Position numbers and translations under genes: made by a program. DNA of 64,000 bases from Mesodorylaimus sp. YZB2_4 (Eukaryota; Nematoda; Enoplea; Dorylaimida; Dorylaimidae). Shown here piece by piece: positions 35,501 to 46,516 of the stretch (position 1 is the first letter of the stretch; each line of letters begins with the position of its first letter). The stretch covers positions 62,001 to 126,000 of the forward strand of contig JASANH010000695.1 of the NCBI GenBank assembly GCA_030248295.1, given 5' to 3'. The notes under the pieces were generated by a model, which saw only the letters and a list, made by a program, of their open reading frames with translations, searched no databases and had not been told where the DNA came from.

Positions 35501-37274
35501 TTTGAGATCCCGCGCTGCCATTTCAGGCAGTCTCCCGGCAACCCAAAACGCGCGGCGATCACTTCAAGTAACGCCGACGACTCAGGTTCCCGGCGACCCG
35601 ATTCAATCAATTGCTGGCAGAACGTGTAGTCCTCAAAGCCTAGTGGCGTCCCCTCGAATTCCACACTCTCACCATTCGTTCCCATCGTCCACTCTACCAA
35701 ATTTGGTCCACTTTGGATTTCAAACATCGCCCGCGGTCGCCAAAAACTCGATTCGAAGCGTGAGAGCCCCACCGCTCGTTGGATATGGCTTTCTAGCGCC
35801 TTCGCCCGATGGCAGCAGCGCACAGTCGAGCAGCGGCGTCAAATTTCGTTCGAATGCGCCCGCTTATCGATTGGCCCACAACGGTATCCCGCAACAGCAC
35901 CATCCCCCGGGTCCTCAGGCAGGACTCGAGCCATGCTCGTCAGCTAGTTGCTTAGCCGTTGGTGGAGTGCCTGGTGAGCAACAAGGGCCTGCCAGCCCCA
36001 ATTACAGCTCGAATAGTTCGATCCTCAAACATCAGCCGAGTAAGTTTGCCGGATTATTGGCTTGGTGATTATGAGAGAAAGGCGTTGCCATAAAAATTAA
36101 TTATCCCTAACCTACTTTTGTTTGGCAGCTAATCCGATTCAATTGTGGAAGTTTCTCCTTGAATTACTGATGGTCGAGGAGTACAAAGGCATAATCGCGT
36201 GGACAGGTCGAGCCTGGGAATTCAGACTCATCGACAAGCACGAAGTCGCCAGATTGTGGGGCATAAGGAAGAATAAACCCATGGTGAGCGCGGCAGGTTG
36301 CATCATTCTTTTACTACGGAATATGTCGAAGGCGATATTGGCTCAAAGTCTTAGAGGTCCCCTGCGTCACGGCACCCTTGTTGTCCTCTGCTGGCTTCCT
36401 GTCGCGTTGAAGACAGTTTCTCGAAATAAGTTGTACCCAATTAGGGGCTAGCAGGCCAAGCAGCTTCCAATTCCACAGGACGGCCTACCTTGTGTACTTC
36501 GGGAAGATACGTATGACGGGGGATGTGTTGCTCACGGGGTCAAAATTGCCCTCATTAGAGAGGCAGAGATGACGTGGCCATGCAGGTTAGATGTGTCGGG
36601 AAGGTGCTGGATTCTAGTCTTGTTTACAGCTAGGAAGTTGCAGACGTCAGCGTTCGGCTGAACCTAGGGTTCTTACGATTAGCCAGAGGACTCGTGTCGA
36701 TTTCGAAAGATTGAGAAAGCGGGAAAAGAATAGCAAGCAAGAGTCGTAAAGTTCTACCCTTCTAGTGGTGATTTACAAGGTTTTACTTCGAGCAGGCTTT
36801 AAAAAACCGGCTTGCCAAAGGGAACAGATGAAAGCATACTCACTAAGCTTAGCCCATGTTCTATGCCCATAGAGGCTGCTTATACCAGATTAGGATTGTG
36901 AAGAACATGGTCCCTCCCAGGCAAGATTCGTGCCTAGGGCTGATTAGAGACTGAGTCAGTCATCAAGTGCCTGTTCTCAAACTGCGGTGCGTTCCAATTG
37001 GCTGTGAGAGGACTAGCAGTGTGCACACACAAAACTTCACACACGAAGCTGCCGCATAGAGAAATTTTTCTTTCAGATGAATTATGAGAAATTATCGCGA
37101 GGACTGCGTTATTACTACGACAAGAATATTATCCAAAAGTCCTTTGACAGAAAGTTCACCTATCGCTTCGTCTGCGACTTAGGAGCTGTAATTGGCAAGT
37201 CGTTCGAGCAGGTGCATGCCGAAATGGGGATCGTACCAGACAAGCGTGGCTATGACGGGAGGAATGCGGACTGA
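26587..37274 (+). CDS. ETS-domain transcription factor, ETS1/2-like, four exons
   Basis: Exons 26587-26893, 35527-36039, 36129-36283 and 37077-37274 join with matching phases (1, 1, 0) into 390 aa. The C-terminal ETS DNA-binding domain spans about residues 276-360: [36 protein letters not shown], then [19 protein letters not shown] and TYRFVCDL. The recognition-helix arginines (LSRGLRYYY) are kept. FVCDL and the short tail resemble ETS1/2 (Pointed group) more than ERG/FLI or GABPA. The first two exons encode a long Ser/Pro/Gln-rich linker, and no pointed (PNT) domain is visible, although ETS1/2 proteins normally have one. It would bind GGAA sites and regulate transcription. Intron 1 is 8.6 kb and repeat-filled; intron 2 is 89 nt. 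A missed PNT exon or an alternative promoter is possible. Confidence 0.88.
27700..34900. repeat. Degenerate tandem array, period near 225 bp, in ETS intron 1
   Basis: The core TTCCCTCAAATAGTTTCCC and variants occur near 28357, 28572, 28838, 29011, 29250, 29481, 30149, 30402, 31036, 32601, 32988, 33429, 33635, 34089 and 34774. Gaps are close to multiples of about 225 bp. A second landmark, TTTTTGGAG followed by TGA-GACCCAC-like sequence, lies 80-120 bp after many cores (29338, 30243, 31122, 33500, 33717). Monomers are strongly diverged, so this looks like an old array. Confidence 0.6.
28426..28454. repeat. Perfect 12-bp hairpin
   Basis: AAACAGGGGTGC (28426-28437) and GCACCCCTGTTT (28443-28454) are exact reverse complements with a 5-nt loop, at the left end of the degenerate array. 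Confidence 0.75.
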
Positions 37275-38255
37275 AGATCGCATTCTGCGCTGCAGAAATT
37301 ATCGTCTTTGTCAGTGTCTCGATTCGTGCATTAGCGCAGCCTTGCCGAGTTTTAATTTTATCTGCTTTTTCCATGGTCTTGCTATAATTTTACGTCCATG
37401 GTGCCTCGTTTGTTAGTACTCGAATCTGACTCTCTTTTCACTGGAGTGAATTTTTAGAGTGGTGACTGTAAAATGTATGTAGCACCAAGAAAGTCTGGAG
37501 TAAAGCAGTGTTTCAAGAGAGTTCACCTTTGCCCATCTTTTCTACTAAGGCGAGGTGCATTGGGTGGGTCATGGTGGACACATACTGTCGCAAGACCATA
37601 TTGAACGTGCCTGGGTGAAATATTCGAGATTGCCTTAGGCTTGCTGAACAAGTGCTCTCGAATCTCGTAATGAAGTAGCCGGCTAAAGTTTAACTTTCCT
37701 GACGTTTCCTATTTTGCACTTTGACACGCCAAAAAGGGACTTGATTTTAATGGAAAGACCAAATTAGCTTGCAAGAATTTCTTTGCTCGTGCGTTGGTGA
37801 AAGAGGTGACCTGCTGGTTGGTGTGCGTCTAAAACATAGTATACTCTTTTTTATTGCTTTCTTTAGCTCATGCAATTTGAACGTTTTGCAGGCTACCAAA
37901 TTAGCGTGACCCTCAAAGTGATTTTGCGCGAGTTCCCCATTCAATGGTGAGTTTGCCCAAATACGATAGAGTAGCTGATGCACAGCCATGTTATGCCATG
38001 CCATATACTCTAACTAAGCATTGTGGAACGCACTCAGGGGTGGAGCACACAAATACTACATATGCATACATGCAAAAACCCTAACGATATCGAGATCAAA
38101 GGCAGTCAGTTATGATTAAAAACACCGCATGCAAGGATTTCTTAAAGGTATCGTTCATTGTGGAGCGACCACTTTCACTCTTTGCTGATTTTCACGGTCA
38201 GGGAAGAAAGAAACACAGCGAATCTGACAAAACCGATCATTTTCATCGATATAGA

Positions 38256-38356
38256 GCCCCTAATTGACCAGCGGCCAATATTTTTACAAGTCCGAGTCCC
38301 GATTCTTATTGCAATGCGAAATCGAGTTAAGCCAGTGCCCCTAATTGACCAGCGGC
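38256..38356 (+). repeat. Exact 20-bp direct repeat pair
   Basis: GCCCCTAATTGACCAGCGGC occurs at 38256-38275 and 38337-38356, 81 bp apart. A related CCCTAATTGACCGAC is at 44523, next to GTCAGG repeats, so it may mark a dispersed element family. Confidence 0.65.
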
Positions 38357-38937
38357 TCGGCCAGGTACTGATCGGGCTCGACAGGTCTAATCTTCGAAAT
38401 GCAATATGCAATATGCAAACAACACGGTTCTCGCTTATTTGTTAACGCAGATTTTTTTAGCCAAGTTGTCCGCCGCTTGTCGTCCTTTAGCAATGAAAAA
38501 ATCCGATAGAAGACGGTTTTTTCCCAAAATTGCAAATACCGAACTAAACACCTTTGCGGCCTATCGAATATGAAACAAATACACAAAATGTAAACGATGA
38601 CAATAAACGAAACAATCAGATTTCAAAGGTTAGAATAATTAAACAAAGTTGGTACCAATAACAAACAGTCCGGTGGTTTGTTACTACTAAAAAATGTGGC
38701 TCAATGACGGATCGCGCACTTCTGCGCTGACCAGCATCTGACTGATGCTTAACATGGAGACTGGGATACGCCATGTGGCCGTTGTAGATTTTGTAGAAAA
38801 AAAGTCCCTGAAGTAGCTTCGACGCTTTTGTAAAGTAGGCAGATGAAGCTGAAGCAATGTGTCTTCATATGAAAAGATCCGATTTGCTGAGAACGTATAT
38901 ATCGTTACTCAGCAAATAGGCTCATAGCACAATACTG

Positions 38938-38952
38938 TATATATATATATAT
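38938..38952 (+). repeat. (TA)n microsatellite
   Basis: A TATATATATATATA tract is flanked on both sides by the direct repeat GCTCATAGCACAA (38920 and 38957). Confidence 0.7.
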
Positions 38953-38999
38953 CTCGCTCATAGCACAAAGTCGCTGGGGCGACTTGATAGCAAGTGGGT

Positions 39000-40010
39000 T
39001 TTTTGTGTAAAGCTCATAAAAGAGAGATTGACGCAGAAAACAGGAAAAGGCGTCTAGGATTAGAAAACGAGCTCGAAGTTGTTAAAAAACGTTTGACCCT
39101 GCATCCAAAGAGTGATATTTTGAAAGCGGAATACTTGGATACCGCCACGGTATTCAAGTATCCGGTATCCAAGTATCCAAGTACTCACGGGGTGGCTGAT
39201 AGTGTAAAAAGGGAGGCGCTGGGAGAAGATGTTGGAGTAGAAGAGATACGAACGTTCATCCTTTCATTTCAAAAGAAGGAGACTCCGGGCAGTGATGGGC
39301 TGCCCATTAAGTTATACCTTTTCTTTCTGGGAGACCTTAGGGATATTTTAAGAAGGGTATATGCAGCATCTTTCAAGCTGGGGCATCTTCCAGGGTCTTG
39401 CTATTATGGAATTATCTCGCAGCTTTACAAAGGAGAAGGAGCTAAACCTTTGAGGTCCAGCTGGAGGCCTCTGACAATGCTGAATGTGGACTATAAGATA
39501 TTGGCAAAGGTGCTAGTTATGCGATCGAGAAAAGTGATGGGAAAAATAGTGCACCCAGATCAGACTTGCTCTGTACCTGGGAGAGACATTCGAGATGGGG
39601 TTCTCACCGTGTACAATGCTGTGGAGTATATAAGCGAGATGGAGATGGACGCACTAATTCTATCAGTAGACCACATGACTGCTTCCGATATTGTTTAGTG
39701 GGAGTACTTGCATCGGGTCTTGGAGTATTTTAACTTAGAGGGAGGCCTTAGAAAATGGATCCGAATTATTTATAAGAAGGGATTGGTGACATCGTCAGTC
39801 CAGGTTAGCGGTTATATTTCTTAATCCTTCCACCAAACCAGGGGTATCAGGCAAGGATGTCCTTTATCAGCTTTGTTGCACGTTTTGGTGTCCGAGACAG
39901 TGACTAACTTTATTAGAAGGGCTGTCGACCTTCTAGACACTCCAGTAATGCAGGTGCTTTCTGACGCCGCGTCTGGTACAGTTTTAAGATTGGGAAAAAT
40001 GTGAGTGTTA
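39000..40010 (+). pseudogene. Decayed LINE reverse-transcriptase fragment (L1/Tx1-like)
   Basis: The open part encodes LGHLPGSCYYGIISQLYK, SWRPLTMLNVDYKILAKVL, then IVHPDQTCSVPGRDIRDG, the usual order of RT motifs in L1/Tx1-type LINEs. The block that should read S-DQ-KAFD-V is degraded to SVDHMTASDIV followed by a TAG stop at 39696-39698, after which WEYLHRVLEYF and, in another frame, GIRQGCPLSALL continue. A stop and at least one frameshift therefore inactivate it, and the F/YADD segment is not recognisable. An imperfect inverted repeat (ATACTTGGATACC...GGTATCCAAGTAT) lies at 39130-39175. Confidence 0.75.
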
Positions 40011-40120
40011 TAGGAGACTGATGCAGCGTTCATTCACCAACACTTGCATCCTGTGATCGTGGTATACCATCCCTTAAAGCGCGTGAGCTTGAAACTTTGA
40101 AACTAAGAACTAACGGTATA

Positions 40121-40275
40121 AATAATGATATCATATCTTTTTTTGGAAGAATATCGTTATCGCTGCCGTTATTTAAAAAAATATCGTTATCGTAATCGTT
40201 TCGTTAACGACGTCGGAAAGATGCCATTAAGGGCGTGATATCGTTATCGTTATCGTTTACGCTATATACGCTATT
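40121..40275 (+). repeat. (ATCGTT)-rich simple repeat
   Basis: Blocks of TATCGTTATCG occur at 40153, 40182 and 40238, interspersed with AT-rich sequence. Confidence 0.7.
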
Positions 40276-41924
40276 GCTAAGTATTAACCGAACGGCAAAG
40301 TTCTGTGCTCGCTCAATATCTTTGATTAGAGACTTTTGAATTGGCGACCAAGCCATACATCCATAGTTTACTGTATGTTAGAACACATTGCAAAACGGAT
40401 AATTTGAAGAATGGGTGAGGACAATTTTCCAAAACGATGCCTCGAACTGCCCATCATTGATCTCGCTTTTTTCGGTATAATACTGCAATGCTCGGTGACC
40501 TGCAAGTTCGATGGCAGCAGTACTCCAAGATATTTTACAACATTCTCGAAACGGAAATGTCGGCGGATTTCTTTTTTGGTTCTCTTGCAAAGAAAGGCTT
40601 AAAACTTGGTGCTGCGATCAAATGGGGGCCGAATCGCTTAGAATGGTTTTACTTGCCCTCAATTTTCAAATCGTAGGCCACGCTAGTTTTGAATATCCAG
40701 TAGCTAATTGTCAAAGGCTTGGAACGACATTTTTTTGAATTTTTCATGTTTTGTCAGATGCGTTGCAGTTTTTCATGCCTATAACAAAACATTTGAGTTG
40801 GATATAGGGCCATCGTCGAAGAATTTTCCTCACAGCATAGTCCATGATGAAAAACTAGCGCCATTCGCGGAACGGGCATCACGGTCAAAAGGAGAAGTCG
40901 TCCGATATTTTTATAAGGACAAAATTTTGATAGCCACTGTTCTAAAAGTCTGCAAGTTCCATTTTTGTTACCAAATGTTTTCCTCCCTTCTTTTATCTTC
41001 AACTTCTTTCGGTAAGATTCTGTGCCACTTCTTTATTGCGCTCTTTCCGAAATTCCCATGAATTTTGCATGCTTGCGTGTTAAATTTAATTTAGGCCGCG
41101 CTCGTTTCTGAGAGGGATCGAATTCATCAGGGGCCAAGCGACAGGAATCAGAGATGCTTCTAGATCTACACGTGTTTTGTTCCATCCACCCTGGTTTTTC
41201 TTTTATGACATTGTTTGTCTAAACTTGCACCCTGTAGGCTATTAAGGCGCATTTATAGTCGACAAAATTTCTGGTCCTACCAATGGCCATATACTTGAGC
41301 GCATGCTATTACTTTTGTCGGCTATAAATGCAATTTTAGGAAACATTTATTGTATAAGAAGACGCTTTTTCTTGTGCAAGTCCAAGTTCAATTTCGTTCA
41401 GCATTTGTGCGGCATTATTCAGTAAACGTTTCGACGATCGGCCATGGTTGTGCCATTCAAGCGCTCATTCAAACGATACCATTTGTATCAACGACAAGTT
41501 ACTGGTGAGCAATAGATTGTATATTTGGTGCGGTGATCAATAAGGCAAACCCATAGACGTTCTCAATCCAAGCTATGTCACAGATGATTTATATCCGCTT
41601 GCAAGGCTTCGATTTTCATTTGGTCAAACGCGTATATGAGACCATCGAGCAGAACTGGCAAGTCGTACGAGTGGACAGGCACACAAGGCAGGTGATCAGC
41701 AGTCTTATTTAGTTATTCTGGTCATTTAAGATCCCGGTAATAACGCTGTTGCTTGTCCCGATGTGAAGTTTCTCGATTCGACGTACAGGTCTCCCATGTC
41801 TGGGTGCATAAGCTTATTTCCAATGTGCACTTGCAATTTTTCGTACACGATTATTGAACATACAAAGTGAAGTTTATTTGCATTTTTTTAAAATTTATGT
41901 TGGCCGAAGCCCGTTTTTGCCTCT

Positions 41925-42320
41925 AGCCGGCCAGCAGTTAAATCTCCTAAGCAGGGCTGTGCGGGGACCGCACACACAGCAGCTTCCCATTGCGTGTCTC
42001 CACTTGGAGCACCTTCACGCGAGGGCATCCTGGACTGGACACCGGCTTCCTTGGACGATGGTGGGCGGGCCTTGAACCCTGTCGGTGTTGGACAGCCGAG
42101 ACTAACAGGGTCCACTCGTTTTGCGTACGTCTCTTTACTTAGAGCCCCTCGGCGGTACCGGGTGAGTCACCCACGGCCTGGCGCACAAGGTCAGCGAGGG
42201 TTTATGGTTCGCAAACCGACCTCCATCACCTCGCACCTGGGACGAGTCCCCCCCAGTCGCTCCCAAGCAATACAGAGAGACGAATACCAAACCACTGCAC
42301 CACCTCGGCCATTAAAAGTA
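41925..42320 (-). repeat. SINE copy with a different tRNA-like head
   Basis: Read leftward, it begins GGCCGAGGTGGTGCAGTGG (A-box-like), then GGTTTGCGAACC (B-box-like), and continues into the shared body: CTTGTGCGCCAGGCCGTGG, GACTCACCCGGTACCG, CAGGATGCCCTCGCG. The body matches the 8275 and 51779 copies while the head does not, so heads have been exchanged or two subfamilies exist. Confidence 0.6.
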
Positions 42321-43193
42321 AATTTGCTCTAATGCGTAAATGGTCTATACCTATTTTGTAAGTGCACACGTTGAAGTCCAAATTTATTTGTTTACCAGCA
42401 CACGTTGGTGGCTGACACAAGTAGCTTCAAGAAAGATTTCTTGAACAAATTCATGAATCCTGCGCTTGTGGCCAGAATTTTCAAACCCTCTTGCAAATCA
42501 AGCCCCATCTTAGGTGTGCCTTCCATGCTTGGTGCTGCTGTGGTTTCGCAAATGAGTTGGTGGATGAATATGTAACTGTTGTGGTATTTGCCAGGTGTAA
42601 TTACCATCAACATCGGGATTGTGGCGAACCTGAATAAGAAGCAAAAACAGAACCTTCTTCCTATGCTGCCTTTTGTGAACGGCTTTTCAAGTAAAACCTA
42701 GGGCTGAGTGAATAATGCGTTGGGTGAGTCCGAAATCTCACGTCTAGTTCTATCCAACACCGTGGGGATATAAGGCCTCTAATTGAATACATGGCCAAAA
42801 TGATTGTGAACATGGTCCTTGAAGTGTTGGCGAACAACAGTTTGGCGCGCGCTGCCCGAGGACTACCTGTTACCGTGTTAGCGCGTCAGCACATTAAACT
42901 TTCTCCTCTTTACTGACAAAAAACAGCGCGCTCACAGGAAGATAGCATGGTAGTAGACTATTTTTCTCACACAGCAGACAGGCTTCCCATTTCTCCTGCG
43001 CGCCTAACTGTTGTTCGCCATCCCATAACTAATTTGCGCTGCGATAGTATGTACTGCCCCAAACACATATAGCTCTCATGAGTCAAGAGGGTTCGAATTT
43101 TCGCACTCACTGGCACACGCTGTATCTCATTTTCAAGAATTAAAAATGTACCCCGCGAGAGGCTTTGGTAAAAAAGGCATATATTAGGCTTAC

Positions 43194-43919
43194 CATACAG
43201 CAAACATGGTATGTCACCACACACGAATAATGCGGAGGACAAACGTCACTGTGGGGATAGCCAGGCCAATCGATGCAAGGAGGTCCCACGATCCAACCTT
43301 TCGGACACCAGTTCAGTGCAGCCCCCGGATGCATCGATCCCTAAACACTGTATGTCATTCATACGCTCAGTCCAACCTCTAGGGTCTCTAATGTGTTGGG
43401 CTCTTACCAATGGACAGCAGCCGCCTGTGTCTGGGTGACAAGCGTGGAAAGCTCTAGGACAATCGGCCCGGTCGTCGGGTTTTGTGCGGTCGCATTCCGA
43501 CGCTTCAAAGTCAAATCGCGGTTCGTAACATTTTCCAAGTTGCTAAATCCATCATTACTGCCACAGCTATGTTTTTTATTTAAGGAAGATCTTACCTTTT
43601 GTTTGCAGCATATGCTCTCATTGGTGCATTCATATCCGTACGGGCACAGTGGTTTCTCATCTTCAAATCTGCTGCACGCGTGGCTATAACCAGAAATGTC
43701 AGCCATTCCTTCGGGGCACTGAGGCTGAAAAAGTTTTATCTCTCTCATCGTTCACTTAACTTATTTGTTTTAATAATATGTTCTGCTAATCGCAGAGAGA
43801 CTACAGTCGACAGACGACAGAGAGTTTTATGCGAGCTGAAAACATACTGGCTTCCATTCTCGCTTCAGGCTGGATCCCCAGCTCGCAGACACCAGGCACA
43901 AGAATATTACAAACCCCAT
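43194..43919 (-). CDS. Secreted cysteine-rich protein, paralogue B (four exons found)
   Basis: Exons run 43919-43848 (24 codons, signal peptide MGFVIFLCLVSASWG), 43724-43596, 43542-43408 and 43340-43194, all phase 0. The last three are 129, 135 and 147 nt, identical to paralogues A and C. Modules are CPEGMADISGYSHAC...CPYGYEC...CC; GKCYEPRFDFEASEC...HACHPDTGGCC; HPGAALNWCPKGWIVGPPC...CC. All acceptors are canonical. Exon 4 ends at a good donor (ATG|GTAAGCC), but the final exon is uncertain: a CAG acceptor at about 43125 would give a short tail or an immediate stop. It probably acts outside the cell (matrix, cuticle or defence); no family function can be named with confidence. Confidence 0.75.
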
Positions 43920-46516
43920 CCCTTTTTATTTCGATGTCAAAGCGAACACAGCTTGACTTTTGCCGTTTCTTCTCTTGCTCGCTTCACGTCAAAGTGAATT
44001 ACTAACTTTGCACATTAATTCACCCGCCTATAAAGCCATTTACACGCACATAATTCGTAAGGCGCCCTAAAATTCTCTTTTACTTTTTCTAAAGCGTTTT
44101 TATCTCGAGCAACGAAAGTGCTGGTTCTGACGCAGACAGCTTTAAGCAAATCAAAGCCTGTTCTGCAATCTTCACGAATTGATGTATGCCCCTGGCAAAA
44201 AGAGTCTAAAAAAGGAGCTGCTCGTCACTATTAAACACCAAGATTCATTATCTGGGTGGAAACTAAAAACTGTAGTTCCAAATGTCAGATTGCAGAAAAA
44301 CTACTGTGCGGGTCACAGCTGGGCGATAAACAGGCCATAAACCTTACTGACAGAAAAATTTAATCACCGCAGCGTATTCTTTGGCTGATGTGAATGAAAA
44401 CCTTAAAATCATCAAAGTCTCTTTGCAGTGATATTTTCGACCTGAAACTACATTCTAACAGTATAGTAGTGTTAGAAATGACCTCATTAAGTCAAGGTCA
44501 GAATTCCGTCAAAACCCTCCCTGCCCTAATTGACCGACCTTTAGAGTCAGGGTCAGGGTCAGAAAAGTTTTTGGGGCCCGTTCAAGGTCAGGGTCAGGTC
44601 AGCATTTTTTGCACCCGATCAGAGTAGTCTGACAGCGAAAGAAAGTAAATTTAGTGAAATGTTGGTCAAAAACGTTTCAAGCTCCCGCCTTCCTGCGTGG
44701 TGATTTGGAGGCAGTTACACAGCTCTAAATCCCAAGGCGTGTCCTAAATTCTAGGACAGTCCTGAGTCATTTCACAATCAGCTTGGTGACCCACCCAAGG
44801 ACACCAAGCTGTCTTAAGTTCGGGACGACTTCGATCATGTCCTGAGATGCACTTTTTCTGGTGTCTTTATTTCCCAGCAGCGCTGCCACGCTGCCACGCT
44901 GTCACTGCTTTGAGGGCAGGGTTTTTGGGCAGTGGTCTGTCTAGGGCAATCTTGGAGGGCCCTGAGATTGTGGCACTTTGCTTTAGCTCTCTCGACCTGC
45001 AATTAAAGTTCTTTTTTAGCCGAAAACAAAACTCTGTGGACTAAAAATTATGACTTGGAAAAACCAGATGGTGTGGTTCACACAGTCGCCTACCAACATT
45101 ACGTTCAGATTTTGTGTATAAAACGAGAATTCCCAAATAATAAAACCCACGGCAAAGCTTATAAACCAAACCCAATTTGGCACGTTCACAGAGCTCATAT
45201 GATGTGGACCAGCATTCCTTAGCCAGGGCGTCCTCGTGGCATAGTAAAATTATTCAGATACAATCGCTCAGCAAACTTCGACTAGTAATGGGTGCCCAGC
45301 GTACACGTACAGCGTGTATTTCCCGCATTAAATTTTGTGGTCTGCTAAAATGCCTCAAGTCATTCTTTTTTAAATGTGAACCAAGATGAGACCTGTCTTC
45401 GGGCGCGCCCAAATCTAAGGATAAGACACCTCCAGGACAGCTTTTGTGAAACGTCTTAAATTGGTGTCTCAGCGTTGACCCTAGTTGCTGTCCTAAATAG
45501 TGCTCTGAATTCGAACCGGTCCTGAAACTAGGATCGCACTGTGCAACTGGCCCCTTCTGACTGTGAGGTGCTATTGCAGTTATCTTATTCGTCCAGTAAC
45601 CTACCACCCCAGCTGCATGAACTACCGTGTGCCAGCGTAGTGCTTGCTTGCGTATGCCATCCATCCATGCCAGTCACTCTCTCGTCCCAGATGTTCATAT
45701 TCAAACTTGGCTTCATTGGCGCAAGATATTCTGGCTGTACCAGCCACTACCAGCCTGGTATGGCGCCTTTTATCGGATTGGTGGGAACAGTAGATAGTAA
45801 CTTGAAAAGACCCATAAAACGAGAGATTGGTTGTGCATGAGATGTTTGCTGTATGTTCATTCATTTATTCATTCATGCTTTATTCGTTATGAAACACAGG
45901 ATTGTGCATCAGAACATTACGAACCACCAAACAAAAAGTGACGGTTAAAAAAAGATTATACGAAATTCGTCTGTCTCAGAAATTTGCGAAAACTTTAATG
46001 TCGACAAATTCAAAGCTACGCCCGCATCCAAATTGTTTCACAGGACGAAGGAGTACAGAAAACTTTGTTCAAAAGATTCACGACCAAAAGATTTTGAAAT
46101 ATTAAGTTTGATACCTGCAGACTTTATCCAAACTGCTATGAAATTCACGGCAGGTTGAGTTAATTGGACAATGTCATCGAGCCACTTTACGAGAGCAAAG
46201 AGAGAAGATAATTCAGTTAATAAAGTCTTCTGCCCCCCCCCCCCCCCGAAGCATACAAGCACAATGTCTTCAGGCGCGCGCTTATTAGTAGTTTTGTGTT
46301 TCCCCGCCAGCCTGGCGCCGTGCATCGTAGTGCGTCTAGAGTGACGAGTAATCCAAGTGTATATGTGGTTTGTCTGTCATGAAGACCCATCCCAGCGTCC
46401 TTGAGTGAGTGGGGTTTTGCGTGATGGAAGCAGTTCATAAGTTTTATTGACAAGCGAAGTGTGGTCATTTCGATGCGCTATTTGTGCACGGGCTCACACT
46501 CGGCAAGTATGTTTGA
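43920..46516. other. Intergenic between Cys-rich paralogues B and C
   Basis: A GTCAGG-rich block lies at 44537-44602 and a 15-nt poly(C) run at 46233-46247. No coding sequence is supported; overlapping short frames lack splice signals and family features. Confidence 0.55.
44537..44602 (+). repeat. GTCAGG short tandem repeats
   Basis: GAGTCAGGGTCAGGGTCAG and, 30 bp on, AAGGTCAGGGTCAGGTCAG. The word resembles the GATCCTGATC/GATCCCGATC interiors of the MITEs in CAAP1 intron 2. Confidence 0.65.

Larger units (their letters stand above)
37275..43193. other. Intergenic region with retroelement debris
   Basis: It contains a 20-bp direct repeat (38256, 38337), a (TA)n tract, a dead LINE reverse transcriptase (39000-40010), an (ATCGTT)-rich stretch (40121-40275) and a reverse SINE (41925-42320). 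No intact host gene is supported; the long frames at 40378-41061 overlap on both strands without family resemblance. Confidence 0.55.
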
